Shown in pieces: positions 1 through 13,509 of a DNA stretch of 64,000 nucleotides. Below the pieces are notes generated by a model. The model ran no database searches, was not told where the DNA came from, and was given only the letters and a program-made list of their open reading frames with translations. A program made the translations under genes and the position numbers. Source of the DNA: Girardinichthys multiradiatus (Eukaryota; Chordata; Actinopteri; Cyprinodontiformes; Goodeidae); NCBI RefSeq assembly GCF_021462225.1, contig NC_061797.1, positions 24,451,093 to 24,515,092 on the forward strand, in the 5' to 3' direction. Position 1 is the stretch's first letter. Every line of letters begins with the position of its first letter.

Positions 1-679
1 ATAAAAAACTGCAAGTGAGAAAAAAACTATACTGCTTGGATGCAGAAAGATAAATGAAAGAAACGTCTCAAGCTGTCGGCTTCCTCTTTTATTTAATTGT
101 CTAGAGGCACCTTTGCTTTTTTACTGGAGGAATGGAAAAGCATCAGATGATATTTGATGTAAAAGGGTGGGAGCAAGAATAAAGGCTGAACTGCAGGGAA
201 GAAAAACAAACTGGAACTTAAGACAATCTGGACAAAGAACAGGATACTAGGAAAATAACAATGACAACTAAGAAACGCTAAATTTATTTATTGCTTTTTC
301 TTATTCGGTACTTTTGTTATTGTCAGTATATCACTTAAAAAGACCAAAGCCTTCATATAATCAGTGGTGCAAACAGGTACTTTCTGTGTAGCCAGATGCT
401 GATAAAACTATTCCCCCAGCTCCCTGCTCTTTTATTGCAAAGGATTATTAAAAATAATGTTTCTTCATAACATTGAACATGGCTGCCTCAGTTGTTCTTG
501 AGACATTTTATTTCATCTACTTACTCACTAACATTAAATCTGCTTATATGCATCAAGGATTGTTTTTTAAAAAGAGAAAATATAATGTCTCAGTGTCAGC
601 CATGTGGCTATATGTGGTAAAATTTTGAATTTAGCTAGTTTGAACATTTGTCTATTTGTTTTTTGCATTTTATTATTGC

Positions 680-820
680 GCACAGTAAAGGTTAAAGGTG
701 CCAAAGAGAAAAGGGGAATACATGCAGTAAGTGGCCCAGGCTTGGATGTGAACCCAGAACAGTTGGACTGAGAACTGCTAGCCTGTAAATGGGACATTTG
801 CTTTACACACTAAGTTACGT
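680..820 (-). repeat. Degenerate tRNA-headed SINE-like fragment
   Basis: Read on the minus strand, this stretch has a B-box-like segment (gggttcacatccaagcc) followed by a 'gcatg-ttcccc' block. That resembles the common fish repeat in which a tRNA-like head is followed by 'gcatgttctcccc'. It is short and diverged, so the family assignment is tentative. Confidence 0.35.
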
Positions 821-1109
821 GATGAGTATTATTTAAAGAAATTGCTAAAGTGTAAAATAAAAATAGTTTTTCAGGCAACTTTCCTTACTCATCACCAAAC
901 TTTGAGCACAACTATAGAGCAGAAAGCATTGCTGATATAAATTTGTTTTTGCTGGGGTACTTGGGATGCATGACAGTAAAAACAAGGTGCACTGCGGTCA
1001 TTAAAATCCCAAAACCAGGAAAAATCTCTGCAGAGTCTGCACCTTGTCTCAAAATCCAAAACACTGGCTCTCTATAAGACATTTCTCTTTAGATAATGAT
1101 ATGTATAAC

Positions 1110-2098
1110 TTGTCGTGGTGCGACATTTTGGTCTTTGCTTTTGGTTTTGTGTTTTTGTTTACCTTTTTAGCTAGATGTTTCTTATTTGTGTTTTGTATTC
1201 ATGTTTGTTGTAGTTTTCTGCTTTGGTTATCTTCTGCCCCCCAGTGTGCTCTCCTCGCTCCTAGTTTCCTTGACGTCGCCTTCCTGTTTTCTTAGAAGGG
1301 TTTCCATATTATGATTATTATTATTTATCAGAGTTCTCTGCACTCTCTTATTTATTAGTTTCTTTTTTGTTACTACTCTCGTCATTTGTTTTCCCCTTTT
1401 AGTTATTACTTGGTTTATTTCCCTTTATTCTCCTATTCTTCTTAGCTTTGTTCCCCTAGTTCATCTTTGTTCTCCAGCCTCTCCTCTATAGGTTAGCTTT
1501 AATTATTGTTTACTTTTATTCTAGTCCTCGTTTCCTCTGCTTCATTCTTAGTTTTATTCTATCAGTGTTGGTTTGAGTTTGTTTAGTTTTGTAGTCGGGT
1601 TTCCTTATGGTTTCTGTTTTACTAAGTTCTTAGGTTCTTGTGTTCCCTCAGTTTCCTTCAGTTCATGTTTATCCTTGAATCTTACGCTTTATTTTTATCT
1701 TGGTTTATAGTTTCATTTAGGTCTGCTTACTGTCCTGTCTTTAGTCCCTTTCCTCATGCTTTGGTTTAATTAGGTTCACCTGCTCCCTCTGCCTCCCTGC
1801 CTCCTTGTCTCACCTGTTCTTAGTTCCTTTGATCACCTGCCTTTGTTCTCCCTCTGTATTTTAGTTGGTTTTGTGTCATTGCCCTTTGCTGGTTCCTTCG
1901 CTCACACTTGCTACCCTCGTTCATGCCATGTTCCTGCAGTGTCGCAGCTTCGTACGTTTTTGGATTCCGGTTCTGTGTTGTACCTGCAGTGATTTTGTTA
2001 TGGTTTTTGATCTTTCAAATAAAATAAGGATTTATTTAAGATGCTACTTCCAAGCTCTTGTCTGCGCTTCGGTCCACCCCAAAACCCCACTGTGACAT
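1110..2098 (+). repeat. T/C-rich repeat, probable 3' part of a retroelement
   Basis: About 1 kb of strongly T/C-biased sequence ends in an AATAAA (2018-2023) and then a terminal block reading 'gcgcttcggtccacccc...ccccactgtgaca' (2065-2095). A poly(A) signal followed by a 'tgcg-ttgggtcc ... gtgaca' end is seen in many fish retroelement termini. I could not find a coding domain. The left border and the family are not determined. Confidence 0.35.
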
Positions 2099-2734
2099 AA
2101 CTATACATTTACATTCACGTTTCCCTTGAAACCCAGAGCTTCTGGGATGTGTGAAAACTCACTTGGAGAGATTATTTGAATATTTGGCTGTATGTGTTTA
2201 TTGATATGACTGACTGGATACAGGGTGGGCATTTTTACTCTCCCAGACTAATTAGGCTGTCATTCCTGTCCCTAGTTTACAGCCCTTGTAGTTTCTGTAA
2301 AATCTGTTGTGTTGTAAACTCACCTCGTCATGAACATTTTTATTATTTTCCGAGCCCAGTGAGACTAACACTAGCCCCAGACTACTCATTTTGTCAAATA
2401 AGAGCAAAAATACAGATAAAAACCATGCAAGATCATTCAGAGATATTGTTAGCAAACACTGTCCATAAGTCTGTATAAAACCACTTAAACATGAAATAGT
2501 GCTTTGATATTATTTCATTTTCCTGTCAGCAGTGGCTATAAACCTTATAAATGTCTGTTTACAAAAGATGTGTATTTGTTTTTGCCTCCTGGCTGAGTTT
2601 GTAGAAGCTAATGTTTATCACCAAGGAACCTACTTATTAGCTAAAAGGCAGCTATCAGTTTTAAAATTTTTAATTACAACTGACAATACTTGCATATAAA
2701 CAATGTATATTTTCATTTAAGCAAAGTAATTTAT

Positions 2735-3210
2735 ATTAAACAGCAACTTTATTAGGTACACCTTGGTAATACAGTGTTGGTCTGAGTCAGTTAAGAATTT
2801 TCGGCTGCATATCTAAAATGCAAAGTAAAATCTGGTGACTGTGGAGACCATTGGCGTCCAGTGAACCTATTGGCATGTTTAAAAATGCACTTTAAAATCT
2901 GTGCTTTGTGACATGGTACACTATCTGGCTTGAAGTAACCACTAGACGATGGGTTGAACGTGGCCATAAAGGGGTGGACATGGTCAGCAACAATACTCAG
3001 GTAGGTTGTTGATTTTAAACAATGCTCAATTAGTTCTGAGGGGCACAAAGTATACCAAAAACATATGCCCCACACCATTACACCACCACCACAGAAATTG
3101 AGACTCATTGGACCAGGCAGATATTTCCAATTGATTATTGTCCAATTTTGGGAAGCCAGTGTAAGTTATAGCCTCAGCTTTATGTTTTTAGCTGACATGA
3201 GAGGCACTCT
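2735..3210 (-). mobile_element. Tc1/mariner-like transposon fragment
   Basis: The right border of the element (left edge in window coordinates) has the terminal-type sequence ttattaggtacacc near 2750. Inside it, the minus strand encodes a decayed DDE transposase (see 2791-3108). The + strand at 3070-3120 (ccacagaaattgagactcattggacc) reads as the reverse complement of the region upstream of the catalytic core. The remainder has been lost. Confidence 0.7.
2791..3108 (-). pseudogene. Tc1-like transposase remnant (central/C-terminal)
   Basis: The 105-codon open frame shows Tc1-family landmarks in order: FCGGGVMVWG (family form HGGGSVMVWG), then GYFKPDSVPCHKAQ (family form with QDNAPCHKA, carrying the second catalytic Asp), then WSPQSPDF (family form WPPQSPDLNPIE, carrying the third acidic residue). 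The frame decays after PDF: the expected NPIE is replaced and the catalytic Glu cannot be seen. The catalytic QDN is PDS here. It is a dead fragment of the enzyme that cuts and pastes the element. I am sure of the family, not of the exact ends. Confidence 0.75.
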
Positions 3211-3560
3211 GTGTGGTGCGGATTTTATGCCAATTTTTGCCCTGATGTTTCCCTTCCGACATACCCTGATTATCGTGATGGCTCTTAGGATAATTTACCT
3301 TCCCGCCATGTGTGGTGTGTTAGGAGTGATCTAGTGTGCCGGGATGGACGTCAGGACTGCTCCGACCTCAAATTGGGGATATTCAACATGTTGGATTGTC
3401 GTGGCCCGCTGTCCTAGCATGTGGGGTGTTCCCCGAGGACAAACAAGCATGCAGCCTCCTGAATGTGACGTGTAGTTAATCAGAAAGCCGGGTGACAAAA
3501 AGACAGAGGGGAATTATTCTGAACTCATCGTGAGAGGGTTTACGAGTTTTACCGTCTGAC
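3210..3560. repeat. Unnamed dispersed-repeat-like block
   Basis: This block is more GC-rich than its surroundings. Its wording (gggatattcaacatgttgga, ccccgaggacaaacaagc, gcagcctcctgaatgtgacg) resembles a repeat block common in fish genomes. I could see no coding frame or terminal structure in the window, and there is no second copy in the window to compare it with. Confidence 0.3.
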
Positions 3561-3799
3561 GTCTGAATGTTCGTGAGTGAAATCAGTTTGTAGGGCCAAA
3601 TCTATTACGTATATCTATGATTTCTCATCACCTGTGGGGTCTCTAAGGTATTGAAAATCAGCCGCAAATTTGAAAATCCTGCCATTTGAACCAGGTATTA
3701 GAGATGGTATTTCACATACATTGGTTGTAAGAAGTGGTTATCTGAGCAACTGTTTCCTTTCTTTTACCTCCACCCAGTCGACACATTTTCCTATGGCCT

Positions 3800-3945
3800 C
3801 CCAGACCAGCCTGTCTGGCACCAACATGCACTCCATTATCAAAGTCACTGTATTGCACCGACTACACCAAAACAAATTCCTTGTATGTCCAAAAACGTAC
3901 TTGGCAATAAAGCTTTTCTGATTTTGATTCTGATTCTGATTAAAA
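3800..3945 (+). repeat. LINE 3' tail
   Basis: The sequence 'aattccttgtatgtccaaaaacgtacttggcaataaagc' contains a poly(A)-like AATAAA near 3907 and is followed by a degenerate hexamer tail (gattctgattctgatt) to 3945. This is the typical 3' end of a 5'-truncated fish LINE that terminates in short tandem repeats rather than poly(A). Nothing coding is left. Confidence 0.55.
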
Positions 3946-4762
3946 CTCTTTCTTACCCATTCTGTTGTTCAGTAAGATCTTCTTCATGTCATCTTCAGCA
4001 CCATATCTAAATGGATTCAGTTGCTGTCATGTAATTGGCTGATTCACTATTTATGTTAACCGGCTTTCAAAATAGATTTAAATCTGTCTTACTCATGGGG
4101 AACAGAGTGGACCACAAGCTTTCTGTGGCTAGAGGTTTCCAAAAGGTTGTGTGAACCCTGCCTGGCTCATTGCAAGCAAGTGCTTGACACAGGGATTTTT
4201 ATTTGTAGTTAATTTTTAGATATTTATTTATCATGTTTTCAATCTGATGTTTAATTTCCGAGTGAGTGCACCACTGATGCCAATTAATTTTGTTGTATTT
4301 TTGTATACAATAACAATAAAGTCTTTAAACAATTCCGTCAGTTTGTGATATAATAACAGATTGGGGGTTGCATGCATTAAGGAAAAACAATACAAAAGCA
4401 TAAACATAAAAAAATTAAACTAGACATTTGTATATATGTAAATAAATGAAGAAAATTATTAGTTATAGAATACCTATGCGAAGAATTTAAAGCAGATATT
4501 TAAAGCAAATTAGGATTGTTGTTAAGTAGGATTTACATTGTCTTACTTTCCTTCTTCCACTTTTCTGTTTACCTCCCTCACACTCCTTTTTATGTACCTA
4601 TTAGAGCATCGATCCTGTGTCTTTCATAATTAAAGTAATTGACCCTTGCCTGAATTATAGATTTAAATCAGTACTTACACTTCTATACCCTAGGCGCTTA
4701 GATTTTTTCTTACTCCTGCTTGCTCTTTTATTACTATCTTGACACATCAGGATCTAGTTTAA

Positions 4763-5032
<270 letters not shown>

Positions 5033-5435
5033 TAGACATATATTATTGATACTTTTTCCTTGCATTTCTGGGGCTCGGTTTATGAATACTGTGTACATAA
5101 AATGTTGTTGGAATTATTTAAAGCAATAAATTTGGTTTATTGCAAATAAAATTGTCATCAATTGTTGACTTTAATATATTTATTTATGAAAAACCCAATA
5201 CATTGTATGTAAAAAGTAAAATTTGAGTTGTTTACTTGAAAAAACCTTCTGAGAATATGTTAAAAATGAACTGTTTATTATAAGAGCCTGTGAACATATT
5301 GATGCTAATTGCTGGTGTTACTTTCTGCTTGATGAGCCTGAAGGTTTTTGCCTAAGTGACATTTTTTATTCATCACACAGTTGTAGAGCACTAACTATAC
5401 AGGGTCTGAAAAACTGAAGAGGCTCTGCAATGCTT

Positions 5436-5510
5436 TCATTTATTCTTTTGCGATAACCCACTTTACCCTGTTCAGGGTCACTGGAGGGTATTAGCCTGTC
5501 CTACTTGTCA
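5436..5510. repeat. Short dispersed repeat fragment
   Basis: The wording 'cattcttttgcgataaccca...ccctgttcagggtcactggagg...agcctgtcc' matches the widely repeated fish motif 'cccgcttgtcc..tttggggtcgctggagcctatccc'. It is a short remnant, and its parent element is not determined. Confidence 0.4.
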
Positions 5511-7261
5511 ATTAGTGAGAAGAGATGTATACAGGCTTAAAGATAATTAAATGTACAATTTCAGAATGAGAACAGGTCTCATTGGCCAAGATCGTGTGCT
5601 CAAGCGCTCACAGCATACAGACAATAAAAAAATAAATAAATATGCTCTCTGGTGAAAGTGATTGTAGTGTAGCTATGTAGAGGGCAAATACAGAAAAAAA
5701 CCCACAAAGCACAACCAAACCTGGTACAGAAGTGGCCATTTGAGTTGCCATCATGAATGTGTTTTCACATATTTGTGTAAAAAGAATGTTACTCTACTGT
5801 GACTGTACTTTCTATTGGCAGAAACCAATCTACTGCATATAGGAATGCAAAGCAGAATATGTATTTTGTAGTTAAATTCAAGCCACCGAACAGTTTACCT
5901 ATGTGATTGCTTGTCTCATTTGTCTTTGGTTTGGTCCTCTTATGCACTGGTGAGCAGTTCAGTATGCACCCCAGCTGTTGACTGCAATGATAGACTCCAG
6001 CCTGTCATGGCTCCAGCCCTGCCCAACCCACAATGAACATGGCAGATTTCATATTTGGCAAATACCTGCTAGATATTTTAAAATACTTTGTACTTAATTA
6101 TTACTGATCACACTTTATGGGGAAATGCTTCCTGTTGTGCTCCTTCTGTAAACATGCTTTGAATGTTTTTACATGTGCATTGTTTCCATCCCTTCAGTAA
6201 TCCTTTTGAGTGATGATTGGAAACTGAAATTATCCATGGATGTGGGTCAAAAACTCATTTTAAAATGTTTTTATGGATTACGTCACATCCAAAGTTTAAT
6301 TATCCCAGTTGACCCTGGCCACAGTTATCCAAGTGTATTATAAGTATAAAGTAAATTAAATATGTTGAAAAAAAAATCAATGCTTGCACTTTGCAGCAGC
6401 AAGTGAAAAGAGCAGACATATCCATTGCTCACATTTATTTCTCTGCTTCCACTCGCATCTACCAGCCTGTATTATCAAGACAGATGGAATGATATAATGC
6501 TAAAGGCAGAAAGAGGACAGGAAAAAAAAAATAGGTGAGAAGCCTGACTGAAAGGTTGAATTAAAAAAAAGTGCTTTGGAGAGAAACGATGAGTCTGCAG
6601 GAAGAATAAATGGATGAAGAGAGAGACTAGAAAGATGGAATAAGTAGTCAGAGCATCACTTCAGTTCCTCTTCTCTTCGTTACAGATGACCTGCTGTAAT
6701 ACTGTAATATGAAGACCATGCATCACAAACTGCACTCTGTGATTGGTTACAGAGGCAGATCTTAGCTTGAGCTCCACCATTAGTTAATGAGCTCATAAAC
6801 TCTGGTTGGCTGATTGGCCAAGAAATGCAATCAGCCATGTGGAGAACAGAGCAGCTTCAAGAGCATCTTAAGACTCTGTCGCTGAACTGCGCAGTAGGTG
6901 GAAAGAACATGAAACAATGTAATTCCTTTTCACGGTCAGGTGCAATAATGTGGATGTGTAGCTGTTTAATGCTGTTCACAGAATCACTCTTACATCCTGC
7001 AAGATAAATTGTTATCTGTAGAAATATTCTGAAATAAACACCAAATTACCTGAGTTTGCTGAAAATCTATGTTTTTGTTACTCTTTAAACACGGATGTTT
7101 ATGTACACTAAGATTGCTATATCTTCAATCAATTTTGAATGTCCAGATGACGATATCATGGCTTTGTGAGCTTCTGACTGGTTAATTCATAACATTTAAG
7201 TTAATTGGAGCCACAGCTGTGGCTTTATTTTATTATTAAACAATTTTACTCCAGCATTTTA

Positions 7262-7640
7262 CTCCACAGGTCAATGTGTTGGTATGGCAATCACAAAGCC
7301 CTGATCTAGACCTTGTAGAAAATGTGTGGGCAGTGCTGAACCAGTTCTGTTATAAGGAATGGGCCAACAGTTCAACAAACTATTGTGAGCAACTTATGGA
7401 GGGATGCCCAAAATGTTTGACCCTAGTGGTACAACTTAAACGGCAACTGAACCAAATACAAAAAAATGTATGTTAACTTCTGAATTTGAGGAAAAAAAAC
7501 AAAGATCTAAAACAATCCCTTTTAGTATTTAGCAAATAATGAGAATTATGTAACTGATGTAAAATAGGAAATGTTTAGTTTGATTTAATGTCAGGCAGTG
7601 ATGAAAAACGTCTGTGTACACAATGTATGTACAATAGAAG
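7262..7640 (+). mobile_element. Tc1-like transposon, 3' end with transposase C-terminus
   Basis: The open frame 7276-7476 begins with the Tc1-family segment WQSQSPDLDLVENVWAVL, the DDE-type motif around the third catalytic acid (family form PDLNPIENVW). It runs to the natural end of the transposase. A non-coding end follows with 'gtatgttaacttctgaatttgag' and later 'aatgtcaggcagtgatgaaaaac', both typical of salmonid/Sleeping-Beauty-type Tc1 termini. The 5' two thirds of the element are missing. The Glu of VENVW is kept, but the protein is truncated and cannot act. Confidence 0.65.
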
Positions 7641-8084
7641 TCTGTTTTCACCTATAAATGTGCATGAAAGGTCAGACCTTACTCTTAACTAAGGCAAGTG
7701 ATCGTTTTCATTAAGGATTAGGGAAGAAAAAGAAATTGAATAACTTTGCTTTTTTCTATTTCTTTTCAGAATGTAGGGTTTTTAAGGGCATTCACAGACT
7801 ACACACTAGATGTGCATATTCATAATATAGTCTTCAATCAATATTTAATCAAAAGAGATTTTAAAGAGGTTGTGATCATATCTCAGAGATTAAAGCTGAA
7901 ACTTACTCCCAGGTTGTAATACCAGCTAGCACATGCTGCACATTAGTTCAGTGAAATATTCAATAGAATTAGTCAGATCCATTTTTATATGTTGAGTGAT
8001 AGTAATAGGTTTAAATGCATTTTTTTTTCTTTTCTGCAAGCTTCCTCCCTGCTTTGTAACCAGCTTTGTAGTGTATATCTCTCA

Positions 8085-8135
8085 CCCCCCCCCCCCTCTC
8101 TCTATAGATATATATATAGAGAGAGAGAGAGATAG
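8085..8135. repeat. Homopolymer C and (CT)n/(AT)n/(GA)n microsatellite
   Basis: C12 at 8085-8096 is followed by ctctctctata, tatatatata and then gagagagagaga. The CT and GA runs flank the TA core symmetrically, so the segment 8097-8132 can fold on itself. Confidence 0.9.
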
Positions 8136-8214
8136 TGAGAAAATCCTGTTCATGTCAAATTTTTATCAATTTATTTTTTATTTTATTTTCTCTTTATTTT
8201 GTGCCACCAGAGAT

Positions 8215-8340
8215 GGCATCACAAGTTTGAGTCTCCAATTTGAGTCGCACTTGAGTCGCAAAGTCCTTCTGACTTGACTTGGACTTGTGCCGTAAGGCCT
8301 TGAGATATGACTTGGACTCCTGGTCTGACACTCGTGTCCT
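8215..8340. repeat. Degenerate 'acttgagtc' repeat block
   Basis: The motif tttgagtc / acttgagtc / acttggactt recurs about eight times in 125 bases, in the style of a dispersed fish repeat made of variants of 'gacttgagtcc'. No coding content was seen. Confidence 0.45.
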
Positions 8341-11300
8341 GGTTACACTTTTAATCTCATGTAATGAAGAGTAAAAGGAAGCTAGTATGTTTTACTGTAA
8401 AAGGATGCATTTGATTATCAGCCAGAGACATTTGTGGAGTATGGGCTGTTAATGGCTCATAACAATCTGTTCATGTTAGCTGTAGCTTCACAATGATGAC
8501 CACAAGAATGTCTCTTCAAATGAACACTGTATTAAATGACTTTCGTTCATTTAGGAAACAAAATAAATTTAAATGAATGCCAACATTTTCTCGCTCCTAA
8601 TCTAGCTGCAAAATTTCAACGATGCTTCTGACTGACAATATCAAAATTCAACCACTTCCTGCTCTGTACATTCAACACACTCTATTTACTTACCACACTT
8701 TGCCTCTTTATAGCTTTACTATTTAGAATTTAGAACGAAGGTTAAATCTGATTTTAGAAAATTGGTTTCCAAACATAAAAAAATCTCCAGCTCAAAATGA
8801 GGAGAAGAAACCCAATAAATCATATTTTGTGCAACAAATAATGGAGTGGACAATATGAAGATGGGGATAAACACGTACTAACTTAGTCATTATAAAGACA
8901 AAAAAGCACCTTCTTTGATTTTTTCAGAAATTCAACATCAACAGGTTTTTATATCTTTTTGTTATTTTTCTTAGAGCAATAAAGCTATTTCTAATAGAAT
9001 AAATACAACATTTGATCAATCATAATCATAGTAAGGAATGTTGCCTATTTTGTAAGTTGGCTTTGATCATCTCCTTTTTTGTACACATTTTGGTAAAGGC
9101 ATATTCTAGGACAACTTTGAGTACAAAACTAATTTCCACAGAGGGTAAAATAAGAATTATTGAAGAATAAAACCTTTAGTAGTTGGTGGTGCTATTGTAT
9201 TTTTATAGTAGCACGCACTAAATCTAACCATAGTGTTTCTAAAATTTGTTGGCCTAATTGTCAGTTAAATAATTTTGTCAGTCCAAACAAACATTCTCTT
9301 TAGTAACATTCGATTATGCTATGTTTTTCATCTTTCATGCAGCTTAGCACTAGATAAAGGCAATAATAATACAATGTTTGTTCCTCTACCTAACCATGGG
9401 ACCTCCATTAAATTGTAATTATAATGAACATCGTTAGACTTTATAAAGTTTTATCTGAAGAAATAAATTTGGATCAGGTACAATTTACTTTTAGTGATAC
9501 ACAAAACAAAAGTAATGATATGTTAATAAATTCAAGAGCTCCAGGCAGCACAGTTATCCTGCTCCATGTTGCATATTTATATATTTATGCACTCATATTA
9601 TGGCTGATGATGGAGGATTAGTGGATAGACAGTGCAACAGCCCCTGTAGAAAGATTTTAATTAAGGTTTGTGGCTTATATTGCTGTGAGTTTGTATATAT
9701 ATATACATACAAACGCTTCTCCTCTTAGCCACGTCTCAGGAAACTGAAGTAGGGAAGGGAGCAGAATCGATTGCACATTTCATTTACTTGCATGTTTGCA
9801 CCGAAATAATCAAAAAAACAAGTGGGTCCGTATATGCACAAATAGGCCTGTGGTGCACGGCCTTATTCATTTCAAACACGTGCATAATCAAAGAAAAAGC
9901 ATGCTGCCCTATACTCCTTGTCCAATACGTAGTCCACACACTAATGAACAAAGAGGTTGAAGCTGGTTAAAGATCCAATGACAGTATAGAAGAGTTTACT
10001 TAGCGCTCATGGTGGGTCATCACACCTCAAAAGATCCTGACTCGTGTAGTGGTGCACACTCCCAAACATTAACAGACATGCTGCTTTGTAAGCCCTGTCA
10101 TTATCAGCCCTGACTGACCGGGTTCCTGTGAAATGTTTCTCAAAGCCGCTGTTAAAGCTGTTACTAATTATGTATTTCAAGGCTTGCCTCATTCTTATGC
10201 CTCCAAAGCAGCTACGCATGATCAGCCAGTATATACATACTGTGATCTGTGATCAGACAGCCTAACAATGTGAAAGCCAGCCAGTGTTGTTTGAAAGTGA
10301 TACTGTTGCCGATGAAGGGAAATAATTAACGTGTAACGTGTTCCAAAGGAGCGTGTGAGCAACATGTTCTTTAATTACTGGCCAACATCTGAGAGAACAG
10401 GCTTCCACTCTGACGTAAGAATTTGTCATTGAAATATAGTCTCAAAGTTTTTTTTTTCTTTTATGTTTTTGCCTGTTTTTTTTTGTGTGTTGTTTTCTAT
10501 ACCTTCCCACCCCCCAATAACAAGAGCTGTGGCCTGGGCATTGGCCTTGAACTCTGACCCGCCTGTAATCAGTCATATCCCCGGGCCCCTCCCTCCTTTC
10601 AGGCCACAGACAGCTCCTTGCTCCTCGCCCTCCCCCGCTATCCACACCTCTTCCTCCTGTTCTCTCTTTGTCCCCATATTTCCCTCCTTTACACACTTGC
10701 TGAATCCAGAACGGCCCCGCTGCCTTTTGATGGGGCGCTGCTCAGAAACAACAGAGGGTAAACATGGACTAAGCAGCTGAACAACAGACCCTAAAACCCC
10801 GCTGTCATCTACCCCTCCGCCCTGACCCACTGCCTCGTCCGTCAATCTGTGAAGTGACCTCAAACTGATGCGTAAATGATGGTGTCAGCTTGTCAGGACG
10901 GGACAGCCTGCTTTAGGGAGCTTACAACAAGCAAACAGCCTGAATTCTCCCATATTCTTTCTCCTCTGTCACTCAGACGTTCCCTTTGTCCCTCGCACAT
11001 TGTGTACATCCAGGGTTTGATGTTGCATATTAATGTGAACTGTGAGATTGGAATAATCATTTGCATTGCAAAACTGACCCCATTGAGTTGTGTCTCAAGA
11101 GAATCATGAGAAGTAACGTAAAACAAAGATTCACATTTGGTACCTGAATTATGGAATGAACTTAATGATGAAATAAAATATGCATAGTCATGCATTATAG
11201 CTTGCTTTGTTGATAATCTGATCAATGTTTGTTTAAGAGAGGCATACATTTGCACTAAGGCTTCATCCTGTTCTCCCACTGGTTTTCTGACTTGCTGCTC

Positions 11301-12762
11301 ATGTTTTGCGTCTTTCCCAGATTCCAACTGTTGAGACAAATCAATCAATCACTGTTATACAGACAAGTACTCTTAATATGTTTCTTTTGTATGCTATATA
11401 TGTTCATATCTACTTAAACTTTCATCTCATAAGTTGTGGAGGAGTCTTTGATGGGATGTGGGGAATTTAATAAGCTACGCTTCAGCAGGATATGACCACA
11501 CATCTGTGACTTGTCACAAACCTTTGAATGTTATTGTACCTTGTCAAGCAAGCAAAAACATTTTCCCCCGCTTCCCTTCACACGCTCAGGGGGCCCATCA
11601 AGCCCTGGTAGCACCAGTAGTACTTCCTCCTTACTTTTCCTACTTCTCTTGCATCTGGTCCGGCGCCCTGCCTTCAAACACTCCATCCGTCGCAAATATG
11701 AAAGGCTGTCACAAATGTAATGGTTGATTGGCAAGCCGAAGGCCGCTGTACAGCCACCTTAAGGGTCAGAGGTGAGATTAGTTGGACCTCTTTGACCTGA
11801 TAACTTTACAGATTGAATCCACCTGGCAGGCAGGGTGGAATAATGACTGTTCCACATAGCAGCCTATTCAGATTCACATAACTGTATCCCAGCACATCCA
11901 TTTTGAAAAGGAAAAAGAATGATTTAGTAATTCTGCACCATACCTACTGACCCAGAAAATTACCTATACACTGCTGTTGAATCCTAAGATGTTACCTTTT
12001 CCCTAAAACTCCATTTTCCAGATCCAGGAGGTGTTGAAATTTAACCCTCCAGACTGACATGCTGTTCTTTCCATAAGTTATTTGCTGTTTCTCGGTGGAA
12101 GTTCATAGATTCTTGATTAATTTTGTTTTAACACTCCAAAGATGTATCCTGTCCATCCAAGGGAGATGACATTTTGCTTGACAGGCTCTTACAAACAGCA
12201 GGTGACAGATTAGGGACATACTCTAAGAGGTTGAAGTCAGGTGCCACTCACTTCTCCTGTTTAAACTTAAAGCACCGCAGAACTGAAAGGCACCTTCTTA
12301 TTAAAAAAAAAAAAATGCCTCTGATCTCTTGAAATGTCACGATCAGCGGGTCTTGGCACCATCTTGATTTTGAAAAAGACTTCTATAAATCTCACTCTTT
12401 TTCATATCATTGCTTGCACATTGTGAGTTTGTTTCTCTGTATGTTAAACAATAAATGATGCAGAAATAGCCTTGGCTTAAAAAAATAGAAAAAAGAAACA
12501 CATCAAATCATAGGTCTTCACTCCCATAAGAAAATGTCTCTATATGTGAGAACAGTTTGTGTGTTCTTGTCCTAAAACTTGCACACATATGAACAAACAT
12601 ACATTGTGCATATCTGCACACTATCACATAAAAAGCTACCCTACATACTGTATATGTTTCCTTTAAGAAGAGACCTGCCATGTGAGTGGGAAGGCAACCA
12701 AGCAGAAATGGAAGTGTGAGGACAAAGAGCAGTGTGGCAGCAGTGCAAGAGAGAGTGGGGGC

Positions 12763-12772
<10 letters not shown>

Positions 12773-12807
<35 letters not shown>

Positions 12808-12820
12808 AGTGTGTGTGAGT
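12773..12820. repeat. (AT)n(GT)n compound microsatellite
   Basis: Eight AT units at 12773-12788 pass directly into a GT run with two GAGT interruptions up to 12820. Confidence 0.95.
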
Positions 12821-13509
12821 GACTATAGATACATGACTTTACATGTGTGCACCGGCAGATGAAAGGTATTATTGATGCAGGAAAATTACATTTTTTGTAA
12901 CCCTGAAATAGATTTATTGGATCCTAGAGGAGTTTCAGGAGACAACGCATGTGGTTTGCATGAGTAAGGATGGCTCATACACTCCGCTGCTGTCTGTCAC
13001 ACAGGAATTTGTGTCACAAATCTCTTTACTCTCACTCAGCAGAGCACAGGGCTTTTTGTGCTTGATAAAAATATTGTCCCATTTATATTTTATGCTGTAT
13101 CCTCTTCTGTTTCCCAAGACATGATGCAAATACATTAAGTTTATTTGTTTTAACACAGGCATTATTGACTATTGGTGCAAAAAACATACATAAAATGAAC
13201 AAGTTGAAAATGTATTAAACATTTTTGAAACTGGTCAATCAGTGTCAATTTCAGACTGGTGCTGTATGTTACTATTCATACTTTATAATACCATATACAA
13301 TAATACTATTTACATTGTAAAAGGAGATTTGTTTTTTTAGTTGTTCCACAGCTGCCTTCAGGAATGTTTTCCTCAGTTGCACAAATTTCAGAGCATCTCT
13401 AATCTAACTATGCTCATAACACAGAACAATATGACAGTGCTTCCATTTTTTTCCCAGCGAGGAGCCACCAAATTGTTCAGAGCTCAGCCTACTTATATAA
13501 AATGCCGTA

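Noticed and set aside
9700..9718. Inverted repeat around tatatatatata
   Set aside because: A simple (AT)n run with short flanks. It self-pairs trivially.
10893..11348. A 151-codon open frame on the minus strand
   Set aside because: It has no domain-like pattern, no splice context, lies within an intron and overlaps open frames on the other strand. It was treated as chance.
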